The notes below the pieces were generated by a model. That model was not told the origin of the DNA and ran no database searches. It worked only from the letters and a program-made list of their open reading frames with translations. DNA of 64,000 bases from DASZIT01 sp963709665 (GTDB taxonomy: Bacteria > Actinomycetota > Acidimicrobiia > Acidimicrobiales > RAAP-2): NCBI GenBank assembly GCA_963709665.1, contig CAVPWU010000002.1, positions 682,001 to 746,000 of the forward strand, read 5' to 3'. The position numbers and the translations under genes were made by a program. This document shows positions 7,555 through 16,439 of this stretch, piece after piece; within the stretch, counting starts at the first letter, position 1; each line of letters starts with the position of its first letter.

Positions 7555-8673
7555 TCAGTCCGGGTCGGCCCACTGGCCGGCTCGGATGAAGGGGGTCCGG
7601 ACCACGGTGGCCGGCAGGGTCTTGCCCCGCTGCTGGAGGGCGAGCGGGTCGGTGTCCCCGGTGCCGCGGTCGAGGAAGGCCAGCGCGATCCCGTGGCCGA
7701 GCATCGGCGAGAAGTTTCCACTGGTCACCGTGCCGACGGTCCGGCCGTCGCTGACCACGTCGGCGTGCTCCCGGGGCGGCTGGCGGCCCTCGGTGGTCAG
7801 TCCGACCAGCCGTCGGCGGGGGCCGGCCCGACGCTCGGCCAGCAGGGCGGCCCGTCCGCGGAACTCGTCCTTGTCCCAGCCCACCACCCAGCCCAGACCG
7901 GCCTGGAGGGGGGTGATGCCGGGGCCCAGCTCATGGCCGTGGAGGGGCAGGGCGGCCTCGAGGCGGAGCGTGTCCCGGGCCCCGAGTCCGGCCGGCTCGA
8001 TCCCGGCGGCCAGGATCGCCGACCACAGCGAAGGGGCGACCGCCGCCGGGACGGCGCACTCCACGCCGTCCTCGCCGGTGTAGCCGGTGCCCGCCACCCG
8101 GCAGGGGGTGCCCTCCCACTCGAACCCGGCCACCCCGAAGCGCGGCACGGCGGCCGCCTCCGGGGCGATGGTGGCCAGCCGGCGCCGGGCGTGCGGCCCC
8201 TGGACGGCGATGATGGCCCGGGTGGCGGTGGTGTCCGACCCGCCGATGGCCTCGACCACCCGGTCGGTGTTCGAGGCGTTGGGCATCACATCGAAGGTCT
8301 CGTCCCCCGCCCACCACACGATGATGTCATCCACCACCGAGGCGTCGTCCGGGTCGAGGAGGTGGGTGTACTGGGCCCGACCGGGGCCGATTCGGCGGAG
8401 ATCGTTGGAGAGGGAGGCTTGCAGCCGTTCGAAGGCGCCGGGTCCGTCGACCCGCACGGTGCCGAGGTGACTGACGTCGAAGGCCACCGCACCGGTCCGG
8501 CACGACCGGTGCTCGGCCAGGGTGCCGTCCGGGTAGGCCAGGGGCATCTCCCACCCGCCGAACTCGACCAGCTTGGCGCCCAGCTGACGGTGGGCCTCGA
8601 TGAGCGGCGTGTGCTTGAGGGCCGGGTGCTCCGCCACCGGAGGGTCGGCGGCTACGGGCACGGCATCGCTCAC
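7555..8673 (-). CDS. gcvT: aminomethyltransferase (T-protein)
   Basis: The product is 372 residues. Typical T-protein blocks are present: FGGWEMPLAY near residue 38, AFDVSHLG, GYTGEDGVE, LGARDTLRLEAALPLHGHEL and the C-terminal G.VTSGNFSP. It transfers the methylene group from lipoyl-GcvH to tetrahydrofolate, releasing ammonia. It is the first gene of the gcvT-gcvPA-gcvPB operon. The GTG start at 8673 has TATCCT (8680-8685) 6 nt upstream and no Shine-Dalgarno sequence, so the transcript is probably leaderless. Confidence 0.95.
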   Translation of the reverse strand: MSDAVPVAADPPVAEHPALKHTPLIEAHRQLGAKLVEFGGWEMPLAYPDGTLAEHRSCRTGAVAFDVSHLGTVRVDGPGAFERLQASLSNDLRRIGPGRAQYTHLLDPDDASVVDDIIVWWAGDETFDVMPNASNTDRVVEAIGGSDTTATRAIIAVQGPHARRRLATIAPEAAAVPRFGVAGFEWEGTPCRVAGTGYTGEDGVECAVPAAVAPSLWSAILAAGIEPAGLGARDTLRLEAALPLHGHELGPGITPLQAGLGWVVGWDKDEFRGRAALLAERRAGPRRRLVGLTTEGRQPPREHADVVSDGRTVGTVTSGNFSPMLGHGIALAFLDRGTGDTDPLALQQRGKTLPATVVRTPFIRAGQWADPD

Positions 8674-8679
8674 ACCGGA

Positions 8680-8685
8680 AGGATA
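8680..8685 (-). promoter_or_regulatory. -10 box of gcv operon, leaderless start
   Basis: TATCCT on the minus strand, exactly 6 nt before the gcvT GTG start. No glycine riboswitch-like leader can exist if this is the promoter. Confidence 0.5.
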
Positions 8686-8707
8686 CCGGCGGCGCCCGGA
8701 GCCCCGG

Positions 8708-9094
8708 TCACGCCGAACGGGCGGTGGAGCGGTGGGTCATCCCCTCGCCACCCAGGCCGTACTTGGCCAGGAGGGTCAGGGTGTCCCGCTGGTAGAGGAC
8801 CTTGACCCGGACATCGGGGTAGAGCTGGTGGAGGCGTCGGACCTTGCCGTTCTTTTTGGTGACCAGCCGCTGGTTGAGGGTGGTCAGCTCGACGAAGAGA
8901 CGCTGTTCCGGAAGCCAGAAGTCGGGGCGGAAGCCGGCGGCCGGTCGGCCGGCGTCGTCCCACTGGAGCACGAACTCCACCGGCTCGTACTCCCAGGGAA
9001 CCCCGTAGAAGTCGAGGACCCGCGCGAACCGGCCCTCCGACTCGTGGGCGAAGCGGGGGGCGTCGGGGACGGGGCGCCCGGGAAGGTTGGCCAC
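8708..9094 (-). CDS. PD-(D/E)XK nuclease-like small protein
   Basis: The product is 128 residues from a GTG at 9094 (TTG at 9106, overlapping the upstream stop, is the alternative). The stretch AGFRPDFWLPEQRLFVELTT followed by KKNGKVRR matches a PD-(D/E)XK arrangement (D, then ExT, then K), and EGRFARVLDFYGVPWEYEP recalls very-short-patch-repair-like endonuclease folds. Similar small proteins are encoded beside the FtsR-type MerR gene in other actinobacteria, as I recall. It is translationally coupled to that regulator. Nuclease activity is inferred from fold-like motifs only. Confidence 0.55.
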   Translation of the reverse strand: MANLPGRPVPDAPRFAHESEGRFARVLDFYGVPWEYEPVEFVLQWDDAGRPAAGFRPDFWLPEQRLFVELTTLNQRLVTKKNGKVRRLHQLYPDVRVKVLYQRDTLTLLAKYGLGGEGMTHRSTARSA

Positions 9095-9102
9095 CCGACC
9101 GG

Positions 9103-9618
<516 letters not shown>

Positions 9619-9808
9619 CGGTGCTCCTCACCCTCGACGAGAGATCGACCGTGAACCGGAGGTTGACGGTGAAAGCCAGGCCCCGAACGTACCACACGGA
9701 CGTAGTTACGAGGGTGTGACCTGGTCGAATCGCCCACCACCGGTGTGCGGCCGGACGGTCCTCCGGGGGTGATTTGGAGTGCCCCCGCCCGGCGGCAATG
9801 ATCGAGCC

Positions 9809-10144
9809 ATGACAATCGTGAAGATCAACGCCATCACGGTGCGGGAGGGCTCCGGCGACGAGCTGGCCCGACGCTTCGCCAAGCGGGCCGGCGCGGTGGA
9901 CGACCGGGAGGGTTTCGAGGGCTTCGACCTGCTCCGTCCCACCGACGACCGGGACACCTGGCTGGTGGTCACCCGTTGGCGCGACGAGGCGTCGTTCGAG
10001 GCGTGGGTCTCGTCCCCGGCCTTCGCCCACGGACACCGCGGCGACCAGGCCTCCCGGTCGGGCGAGGAGTCCGCTCCCCCGCCGGTCGGGGTCCACAGCG
10101 AGCTGTGGTCGTACGAGCTGGTCGACCTGCCGCGGCCCGGGTGA
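9809..10144 (+). CDS. MhuD-like heme-degrading / antibiotic biosynthesis monooxygenase
   Basis: The product is 111 residues in the ABM ferredoxin-like fold. It begins MTIVKINAITV and contains FAKRAGAVD, GFEGFDLLRP, VVTRW and FEAWVSSPAFAHGHRG, closely following mycobacterial MhuD, where Asn7, Trp66 and His75 place and distort heme; equivalents of all three are visible (N7, the EAW tryptophan, the GHRG histidine). It therefore probably opens heme to release iron. The ATG at 9809 was chosen because the conserved N-terminus starts there. The stop overlaps the next gene (GTGA). Confidence 0.75.
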   Translation: MTIVKINAITVREGSGDELARRFAKRAGAVDDREGFEGFDLLRPTDDRDTWLVVTRWRDEASFEAWVSSPAFAHGHRGDQASRSGEESAPPPVGVHSELWSYELVDLPRPG

Positions 10145-10752
10145 GCGACACCCCGCCCACCGACGAGGGCACGCCCCTCCACGTCCGCGCCATCGAGTAC
10201 CGGGCCTACGACGCTCCCGAAGGGCTCCGGGTCGTGGGCCGGCTGCGGGACAGCCGACCATGGGCGGCCGGCACCTCGGCCGTCGAGCGGGTCCACGACA
10301 TGGAGCTGTCGGTGACCGTCCGGTTGGAGGATCTCACCATCACCGGGTCGGACGCCGTCATGCACACCTTCCCCCACACCGAGTGCCCGGGGATCGTGGC
10401 CGCCTTCCGGGGCCTGGTGGGCCTGGAGGTGGGCCGGGGCTACACCCGCAAGGTGCAGGAGCTCTTCGGCGGCCCACTGGGGTGCACCCACCTCGAGCAC
10501 CTGGCGCGCTCCCTGGGTCCGGTGGTGATCCAGGCGGTCACCTCCGAGCGCGCCCGGGCCGTCGCCCGGGGGGAGGCCACCAGTCTGGTCAGCGGCAACG
10601 GCAGTCCGTGGGCGAGGAACAGCTGCCACATCTGGGCGGAGGGAGGACCGGCCGACCAGAAGCTGGCCGCCGGATGGCGCCCCGGCATCGGCCCCTACCC
10701 GTCGCTCCCCGTGGCGATGATCCGCCGGGCATCGGAGGCGTCCACCGAATGA
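10141..10752 (+). CDS. DUF2889 family protein
   Basis: The product is 203 residues starting at a GTG that overlaps the MhuD-like stop. The central RVHDMELSVTVRLEDLTITG, PHTECPG.VAAFRGLVGLEVGRG and GGPLGCTHLEHLA are DUF2889 signatures (IHDM.LRLT, GCTHL.EL). The biochemical role of the family is unknown. It ends in an ATGA overlap with the lipoprotein gene, making a tight three-gene operon with a heme monooxygenase-like gene and a secreted lipoprotein; shared regulation is likely, shared function only a guess. Confidence 0.75.
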   Translation: MSDTPPTDEGTPLHVRAIEYRAYDAPEGLRVVGRLRDSRPWAAGTSAVERVHDMELSVTVRLEDLTITGSDAVMHTFPHTECPGIVAAFRGLVGLEVGRGYTRKVQELFGGPLGCTHLEHLARSLGPVVIQAVTSERARAVARGEATSLVSGNGSPWARNSCHIWAEGGPADQKLAAGWRPGIGPYPSLPVAMIRRASEASTE

Positions 10753-11345
10753 GGGGCCGGAGGGTGGACGACCGGGAGCCCGGTCCGCCGAGGGGATCCG
10801 CCCACCGGCGCCGCGCCGTGCCCCGGCTCCGCCGGTCCGGTCCGCTGACGCTGGCGGTCGTCGGGCTCCTGGCCGCCGGCTGCACCAGCGCGCCGGGGTC
10901 GGCGGTCCACGACCCCTACGTGAATACCACCGGGCCCAAGCTTCTGGGCGGCCCCTCCGACGAGATCACCGTGGGCGTGGTCAACGGTCTCGGCAGGGTG
11001 CTGGTGGACGGCGAGGGGATCACCGTGTACATGTTCCAGACCGACCACCAGGGACAGCCGTCCCGGTGCGTGGGGCTCTGCGCGGTGGGGTGGCCCCCGC
11101 TGACCCTGACCCCCGGCCACGGCGCCCCGGTGGCGGGTCCCGGAATCGACAAGGACCTGCTGGGTACCGCCCGCCGGGCCGACGGCTCCACCCAGATCAC
11201 CTACAACGGATGGCCGCTCTACACCTGGCCCCCGGACACCGCTCCCGGCATGGCCACCGGACAGGCGCTGACCAACCTCGGGGGACGGTGGTACGTGCTG
11301 AACCCGGCAGGTGAGGTGGTCCGTACCGCCGGTGCCGGCCCGTAG
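10749..11345 (+). CDS. secreted-repeat lipoprotein (Lipoprotein_15 type)
   Basis: The product is 198 residues from the ATG overlapping the DUF2889 stop. An Arg-rich N-terminus and hydrophobic stretch lead to a lipobox LAAGC (residues 41-45), so Cys45 should be lipidated and the protein anchored outside the membrane. The rest has two repeats of the small secreted domain DGEGITVYMFQTDHQGQ...C...WPPL and YNGWPLYTWPPD..PG....Q, typical of actinobacterial proteins of unknown function. A small hairpin follows the stop, between this gene and the convergent carbonic anhydrase. Confidence 0.8.
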   Translation: MRGRRVDDREPGPPRGSAHRRRAVPRLRRSGPLTLAVVGLLAAGCTSAPGSAVHDPYVNTTGPKLLGGPSDEITVGVVNGLGRVLVDGEGITVYMFQTDHQGQPSRCVGLCAVGWPPLTLTPGHGAPVAGPGIDKDLLGTARRADGSTQITYNGWPLYTWPPDTAPGMATGQALTNLGGRWYVLNPAGEVVRTAGAGP

Positions 11346-11347
11346 GT

Positions 11348-11367
11348 CGGAGCCCTGGCCGGCTCCG
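11348..11367. terminator. hairpin between convergent genes
   Basis: CGGAGCC (11348-11354), a 6-nt loop and GGCTCCG (11361-11367) form a perfect 7-bp stem between two convergent stop codons. There is no T-run, so it could serve both directions weakly. Confidence 0.35.
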
Positions 11368-11369
11368 GG

Positions 11370-11888
11370 TCAGTCGATGGCCTCGAGCGACTCCCGGAAG
11401 CGGTGCCCGTTGGTGACGTACTCGTCGGCCGACAGGCGGATCATCTCCACGCTCGACTTCCCCGGCCGGATCTGGGCCGGTACCCCGACCGCCAGGGAGT
11501 CGGCCGGCACCACCATCCGGTTGGGCACCACGGCGTTGGCGCCGACGGTGGCCCCGGTCTCGACCACCGCGTGGTGCAGCACCACCGATCCGGAGCCCAC
11601 CAGGGAGTCGTCGTGCAGGGTGCAGCCCTCGAGGTGGGCCAGGTGGCCGACCACGCATCCGTCACCGACCACGGTGGGGAAGCCGGGCCCGGCGTGGATC
11701 ACCGTCCCGTCCTGGATCGACGACCGTGCACCGATGACGATCCTGCCGAAGTCGCCCCGCAGGACGGCGTTCGGCCAGATGGTGGCCTCGGCCCCGATGG
11801 TGACGCTGCCGATCACCACGGCGTCGGGGTGGACGTAGGCGTCGGGATGGATGGTGGGCACCTGGTCGCCCAGTCGGTAGACGGTCAT
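11370..11888 (-). CDS. gamma carbonic anhydrase-like hexapeptide protein
   Basis: The product is 172 residues forming a left-handed beta-helix of hexapeptide repeats (HPDAVVIGSVTIGAEATIWPNAVLRGDFG), with the family's RGD-like segment, the VGHLAHLEGC zinc-type histidines and a C-terminal helix. Proteins of this family bind a trimer-interface metal through three His; many have undetectable carbonic anhydrase activity. Two histidines (GHLAHLEG) are clear, and the third may be the His in VIHAGPG. The ATG at 11888 has TAGGGT 7 nt upstream, so it is probably leaderless. It is a single gene, convergent with the lipoprotein gene. Confidence 0.85.
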   Translation of the reverse strand: MTVYRLGDQVPTIHPDAYVHPDAVVIGSVTIGAEATIWPNAVLRGDFGRIVIGARSSIQDGTVIHAGPGFPTVVGDGCVVGHLAHLEGCTLHDDSLVGSGSVVLHHAVVETGATVGANAVVPNRMVVPADSLAVGVPAQIRPGKSSVEMIRLSADEYVTNGHRFRESLEAID

Positions 11889-11895
11889 GCGGGCG

Positions 11896-11901
11896 ACCCT
11901 A
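11896..11901 (-). promoter_or_regulatory. -10 box, leaderless start
   Basis: TAGGGT on the minus strand, 7 nt before the ATG at 11888. Confidence 0.4.
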
Positions 11902-12032
11902 CGGGAGACCGACGATGCGCCGTCCAATCGGTGGCCAGGTCGGCCGCCTCCGGTGGGTCGGCCCGCCCCGCACATGGAAGACTGGAACCCGTTCTCGTCC
12001 GGGGCCACCGGACCGGGGGGAGGAGCCTCGCC

Positions 12033-13223
12033 ATGGAAGCTGTCGACGACCTCGGGCACCCCGTGTTCGATGGGGACAACCACTACTACGAGGCCACCGA
12101 CGCCTTCACCCGACATCTCGACCCGTCGCTCGGGTCGCGGGTGGTCCAGTGGAGCGAGATCGACGGGCGCCGCTACCACGTGCTCGGCGGTCGGGTGTCC
12201 CGGGCGGTCACCAACCCGACCTTCGACCCGGTGGCCATGCCGGGGGCGATGTACGAGTACTTCCGGGGCAACCCCGACGGTCGGAACCCGATGGAGTTCC
12301 TGAAGGGCCGCGAGCCCATCCGGCCGGCCTACCGGGAGCCGGCGGCCCGGGTCGCCGCCCTGGACGCACAGGGCCTGGCCGGGTGCCTCCTCTTCCCCAC
12401 CCTCGGGATGATCTACGAGGAGCCGTTGGCCCACGACCCCGGGGCGGTCTGCCTGCTCTTCCGGGCGTTCAACCGGTGGCTGGCCGAGGACTGGCCCTTC
12501 ACCTACCAGGACCGCATCTACTCCGCCCCCTACCTGACGTTGGCCGACCCGGCCTGGGCGGCCGAGGAGCTGCGCTGGGCGCTCGACAGCGGTGCCCGGC
12601 TGGTGGTCATGCGTCCGGCCGCCCCCACCACCGTCGAGGGTCGGAAGAATCCGTTCGACCCGGTGTTCGACGGCTTCTGGGGCCTGGCCAACGAGGCGGG
12701 CATCACCGTGGTGGTCCATGCCGGGGACAGCGGGGGCTCGTCGAACGGCTACGCCGTCGACGGCTTCGCCGCCACCTTCTCCGGAGGGTGGAAGCCGTCC
12801 ATCAAGACCTTCGCCATCGAGCAGGCCATTAAGGAGTACCTGATCACGTTGGTGTTCGAACGGCACTTCGACCGGTTCCCCAACCTGCGGATCGCCTCGG
12901 TGGAGAACGGCGCCGAGTACCTGCCCGATCTCATCAACAAGGTCCGGTCCACGTCGAACAAGATGCCCGGCTACTGGACCGAGGACCCCATCGCCACCTT
13001 CCGCGAACACGTGTGGATCAACCCGTTCTGGGAGGACGACGTCCACACGGTGGTCGAGTGCATGGGCGCCGACCGGGTGATCTTCGGGTCCGACTGGCCG
13101 CACATCGAGGCCCTGCCCGAGCCCCTCGACTACGTCCGGGAGCTGAAGGCCTTCGAGCCGGACGACCGCCGACGGATCCTCTTCGACAACGTGCAGGAGC
13201 TGATCACCCTCCGTCCCACCTGA
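12033..13223 (+). CDS. amidohydrolase-2 family metal-dependent hydrolase
   Basis: The product is 396 residues from an ATG preceded by an AGGAG-like site. The TIM-barrel amidohydrolase_2 features are VFDGDNHYYE near residue 12, ITVVVHAGDSGG near 230, NGAEYLPDL and FGSDWPHIEALPEP with the metal-binding Asp. Relatives include ACMSD-like decarboxylases and hydrolases acting on aromatic or lactone-type compounds. The HxH metal pair at the N-terminus is replaced by D-x-N-H, as in many actinobacterial members, so chemistry may differ. No linked pathway genes are adjacent. Confidence 0.8.
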   Translation: MEAVDDLGHPVFDGDNHYYEATDAFTRHLDPSLGSRVVQWSEIDGRRYHVLGGRVSRAVTNPTFDPVAMPGAMYEYFRGNPDGRNPMEFLKGREPIRPAYREPAARVAALDAQGLAGCLLFPTLGMIYEEPLAHDPGAVCLLFRAFNRWLAEDWPFTYQDRIYSAPYLTLADPAWAAEELRWALDSGARLVVMRPAAPTTVEGRKNPFDPVFDGFWGLANEAGITVVVHAGDSGGSSNGYAVDGFAATFSGGWKPSIKTFAIEQAIKEYLITLVFERHFDRFPNLRIASVENGAEYLPDLINKVRSTSNKMPGYWTEDPIATFREHVWINPFWEDDVHTVVECMGADRVIFGSDWPHIEALPEPLDYVRELKAFEPDDRRRILFDNVQELITLRPT

Positions 13224-13356
13224 GGGTCGCATCCAGCGTCACGCCCTCCCGGGAGGAACGTTCGGATGCGCCCCGACGTCAGTCTCCCGATTCTGCAATA
13301 TTGCGAGAATGGATCGGGCGGGAAACGGCGTCCGGTGGAGAGGGAGGAAACACGCG

Positions 13357-15213
13357 ATGGATCAGAGCAGATACAACCACCAACGGACCAGGCGCCCGAT
13401 GGGCGCACTCACCCACCTGCTGGCGGCGGTCGTGGCCGTGCTCGGCCTCACGGGGGCGGCGGCGGTGCTCACCACCGGCCTGGGGAGCACCACGGCCGGT
13501 GCCGACGTGCCGACCCCGACCCCCTTCGGCACCGTCTACGCCCTCGACTACACCGCCCACACCATCACCTCGTACGCGCCGGGCGCCACCGGGGACCCTG
13601 TGCCGCTCAGCACGGTCACCCTCCCCGACGACGAGCCGTACCAGATGGCGTTCGCCCCGGACGGCGACGTCTGGGTGGTCGGAGCCGACACCTCGACCCT
13701 CTCCGAGTACACCCCGGCCCAACTGGCGACGACCGGGTCGCCCCCGCCGGTGGTGACCATCAGCGGCAGCGGTCTCGACGACCCGCAGAACCTGTTCATC
13801 GATCACCTCGGCGATATCTGGGTCGCCAACTCGGAGGGTTCGACCGGCGGCGACGGCAGCGTGGTGGAGTTCACCGCCGCCCAGCTGACGTCCAGCGGTT
13901 CGCCGACCCCGGCCGTCACCCTGAGCGATGACGGCTCGAACAGCATCAACGAACCGGATGCGGTGACCTTCGACCGGAGTGGCACCCTGTGGGTCGCCAA
14001 CTACGGGGTTCCGAGCATCGTCGGGTTCTCCGCCGCCCAGGTGACGTCGACTGGGGCCCCCACCCCCGGTGTGGTGCTCAGCTCCGACAGCGACCACAGC
14101 ATCTACGGTCCGGTCGCCTTCGCCTGGGACCGCAGTGGTGACCTGTGGTCGGCCAACTACACCGGCGACACGGTGGTGGAGTTCACCCCGGCGCAGCTCG
14201 CCGCCTCGGGTGCACCGGTTCCGGGAGTCACCATCTCCGACGACGGCTCCCATACCGGCGTCAGCGGTCCCTCCGGCCTCACCTTCGGTCCGGCCGGGGT
14301 CCTCTGGGTGGGGAACTACAACGACGGGAGTGACGGGAACTTCGCCGGATTCTCACCCGCCCAGCTGGCGACGTCGGGCGATCCGACTCCTGCCCACGTA
14401 CTCGGGGGTGCCTCCACCGGAATCGTCGGCCCCAGCAATCTCCTGATCGTGCCGCCCCAGGGTTACTCCCTGGTGGCCAGCGACGGGGGGATCTTCTCCT
14501 ACGGGGGAGCCGGGTTCTTCGGGTCCACCGGGTCCCTGACCCTCAACAAGCCGATCGTGGGCATGGCCGACGGTCCCGGCGGCCGCGGCTACTGGCTGGT
14601 GGCCTCCGACGGCGGCATCTTCACCTACGGCGACCTGACCTTCCACGGCTCCACCGGGTCGCTGGTCCTCAACAAGCCGGTGGTCGGCATGGCCAGCACC
14701 CCGGACGGGGAGGGCTACTGGCTGGTGGCCAGCGACGGGGGGATCTTCGCCTTCGGGGACGCCACCTTCTTCGGGTCGACCGGATCGCTGACCCTCAACA
14801 AGCCCATCGTGGGCATGGCCGCCACCCCGGACGGCAAGGGCTACTGGCTGGTGGCCAGCGACGGCGGCATCTTCGCCTACGGGGACGCCGTCTTCTACGG
14901 CTCCACCGGGTCGCTGACCCTCAACAAGCCGGTGGTGGGCATGGCGTCCACCCCGGACGGCAAGGGCTACTGGCTGGTGGCCAGCGACGGGGGGATCTTC
15001 GCCTTCGGGGACGCCGTCTTCTACGGCTCCACCGGGTCGCTGACCCTCAACAAGCCGATCGTGGGCATGGCGTCCAGCCCGGACGGCTACGGCTACTGGC
15101 TGGTGGCCAGCGACGGCGGCATCTTCGCCTACGGGGATGCCACCTTCGAGGGATCGGCCGGGAACCTCACCCTCAACAAGCCGATCGTGGGAATGGGCGT
15201 GGCGGCGGGCTGA
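13357..15213 (+). CDS. secreted repeat protein with NHL-like and GYWLVASDGG repeats
   Basis: The product is 618 residues with an N-terminal signal or anchor (hydrophobic residues about 17-45, ending in AGADVPTPTP). Five NHL-like units each carry an AQLATTGSP-type motif and VWVANSEGS-type strands, suggesting a beta-propeller. Then come six tandem 42-residue units (GYWLVASDGGIFAYGDA ... LNKPIVGMA), almost identical to each other. Such repeats are abundant in Acidimicrobiia secreted proteins; their ligand is unknown. The ATG at 13357 is chosen for the GAGGGAGGAA ribosome site. A strong hairpin follows the stop. Confidence 0.85.
   Translation: MDQSRYNHQRTRRPMGALTHLLAAVVAVLGLTGAAAVLTTGLGSTTAGADVPTPTPFGTVYALDYTAHTITSYAPGATGDPVPLSTVTLPDDEPYQMAFAPDGDVWVVGADTSTLSEYTPAQLATTGSPPPVVTISGSGLDDPQNLFIDHLGDIWVANSEGSTGGDGSVVEFTAAQLTSSGSPTPAVTLSDDGSNSINEPDAVTFDRSGTLWVANYGVPSIVGFSAAQVTSTGAPTPGVVLSSDSDHSIYGPVAFAWDRSGDLWSANYTGDTVVEFTPAQLAASGAPVPGVTISDDGSHTGVSGPSGLTFGPAGVLWVGNYNDGSDGNFAGFSPAQLATSGDPTPAHVLGGASTGIVGPSNLLIVPPQGYSLVASDGGIFSYGGAGFFGSTGSLTLNKPIVGMADGPGGRGYWLVASDGGIFTYGDLTFHGSTGSLVLNKPVVGMASTPDGEGYWLVASDGGIFAFGDATFFGSTGSLTLNKPIVGMAATPDGKGYWLVASDGGIFAYGDAVFYGSTGSLTLNKPVVGMASTPDGKGYWLVASDGGIFAFGDAVFYGSTGSLTLNKPIVGMASSPDGYGYWLVASDGGIFAYGDATFEGSAGNLTLNKPIVGMGVAAG
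14461..15210 (+). repeat. six tandem 126-bp coding repeats
   Basis: Units begin at 14461, 14587, 14713, 14839, 14965 and 15091; the last is 120 bp. Each encodes GYWLVASDGGIF...GSTGSLTLNKP. Near-identity of units 3-5 at the DNA level points to recent duplication or gene conversion. Confidence 0.9.
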
Positions 15214-15245
15214 GGACCCCGCCGGCGGCAGCCGGGCTGCGTACG

Positions 15246-15280
15246 ACAGGGCCGGTCCCCTCAGTGGGGGCCGGCCCTGT
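15246..15280 (+). terminator. strong hairpin after repeat protein gene
   Basis: A 15-bp stem (15246-15260 with 15266-15280, one G-U pair) and a 5-nt loop lie 33 nt after the stop at 15213. The next bases are TCC rather than a T-run. Confidence 0.6.
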
Positions 15281-15443
15281 TCCACTCCAGCCGTCGGGGC
15301 GGTCCCGTTCCACCCCGAGCCGGGAGCACCTCCTGGCCGCGGCACCCACGGCCTCCGGGGGGGGCCGGGCCGGTCGTGCTTGTAGCCTGGCCGTCTTCCC
15401 GCCGGCAGGGTGGGGGTCGCAGCGACACCTGAGGGGCGGAACC

Positions 15444-16076
15444 ATGTTCGGCAAAAAGGACCTGGAGAAAGGTGAGGCGACCATCGTCGACCGGCACCTG
15501 AAGAAGGGCCATGGCGGAAGCGGGCAGAACGACCTGTGGGAGTGGGCGGCGGATGTCACCCTCCCCGGCCGGGCGCCGTTCCGGACCGTCCTCGACGAGC
15601 CCAACCTGGGGCTCGACTTCCGGGAGCCGGACCAGGGCGACGTGGTCGGCGTGCTCGTCGACCCCAAGACAAACCACGCCCGGTTCGACAAGTCGGACCC
15701 GAGGCTCTCCCTCAAGGCGGCCCGTGCCGCCAAGGGTGACCACTTCCGGGAGGTGACGGCGGCCGCTCCCGGCACCCCTGACGTGTCGCCGGGTGGCCCG
15801 GTGGTGGTCGACGGCGGCGTGCAGGTGATCAGCGGCATGGATGCCGCCCCCTTCCTGCAGGACATCCTCTCGGGCGACCCCCAGGCCAAGGCGGCGGCCA
15901 TCGCCGGGCTCCAGGCCAACGCCGCGGTGGCTCCCGGTGCGGCGGCGGCCGCCGCCTCGACCGCAGCCCCCACCGTTCCCGCCCGGCTGGCCCAGCTCCA
16001 ACAGCTGAAGGACGCCGGTGCCCTCGACGAGGGGGAATTCCAGGCCCAGCGGCAGCGCATCCTCGACTCCCTCTGA
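15444..16076 (+). CDS. SHOCT-domain protein
   Basis: The product is 210 residues starting MFGKKDLEKGEATIVDRHLKKG. The N-terminal domain is beta-rich and resembles small actinobacterial DUF domains that describe PFRTVLDEPNLGLDF-type strands. A long Ala-rich linker leads to a C-terminal SHOCT motif (LQQLKDAGALDEGEFQAQRQRIL, residues about 186-208), a short helical module that often mediates oligomerisation. It should be cytosolic, as no signal or membrane helix is seen. Function is unknown. Confidence 0.75.
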   Translation: MFGKKDLEKGEATIVDRHLKKGHGGSGQNDLWEWAADVTLPGRAPFRTVLDEPNLGLDFREPDQGDVVGVLVDPKTNHARFDKSDPRLSLKAARAAKGDHFREVTAAAPGTPDVSPGGPVVVDGGVQVISGMDAAPFLQDILSGDPQAKAAAIAGLQANAAVAPGAAAAAASTAAPTVPARLAQLQQLKDAGALDEGEFQAQRQRILDSL

Positions 16077-16148
16077 TCGGTCGTGGCCTATCGTGAGCCC
16101 ACGGGGCCGGGACCGGTCACGTCGATGACGAGGCAGCGGGGTTGAGGG

Positions 16149-16439
16149 ATGAGTGACACGGCATCGTGGCTGTCGGACACCCGGGAACGGGTGGCCACTG
16201 CGGAGCTGGCGCTGGCGGAGGTGGATCGTGGGCTGGTGGCCATCGAGAAGGTCGACAAGGCCGCCCGGCGGGCAGGTCCGATCCTCCGGTTCGCCTCCCT
16301 CGCCCTCCTGGGCGCCCTGGTGGCAGTCGGGATCGGGATCGGGATCCACCGGAGCCGACGAGGCACCCCGCCGACGGAGCCGGAAGGTCGACCCCCGGTC
16401 GAGGCCATCGTCGGGACGCCGTCGCCACCCATCGCATGA
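16149..16439 (+). CDS. small single-pass membrane protein
   Basis: The product is 96 residues. An amphipathic coiled-coil-like N-terminal half (SDTRERVATAELALAEVDRG) is followed by one transmembrane helix (ILRFASLALLGALVAVGIGIGI, split here as LRFASLALLGALVAVG at about 46-61) and a Pro-rich tail. A GAGGG site precedes the ATG. It overlaps the TMEM175-like gene in ATGA, so the two are translationally coupled and could form one membrane complex (inference). The family is not recognised. Confidence 0.65.
   Translation: MSDTASWLSDTRERVATAELALAEVDRGLVAIEKVDKAARRAGPILRFASLALLGALVAVGIGIGIHRSRRGTPPTEPEGRPPVEAIVGTPSPPIA

Noticed and set aside
14461..15210. CRISPR-like tandem repetition
   Set aside because: Units are 126 bp, in frame and coding; no short direct repeats with unique spacers were found.
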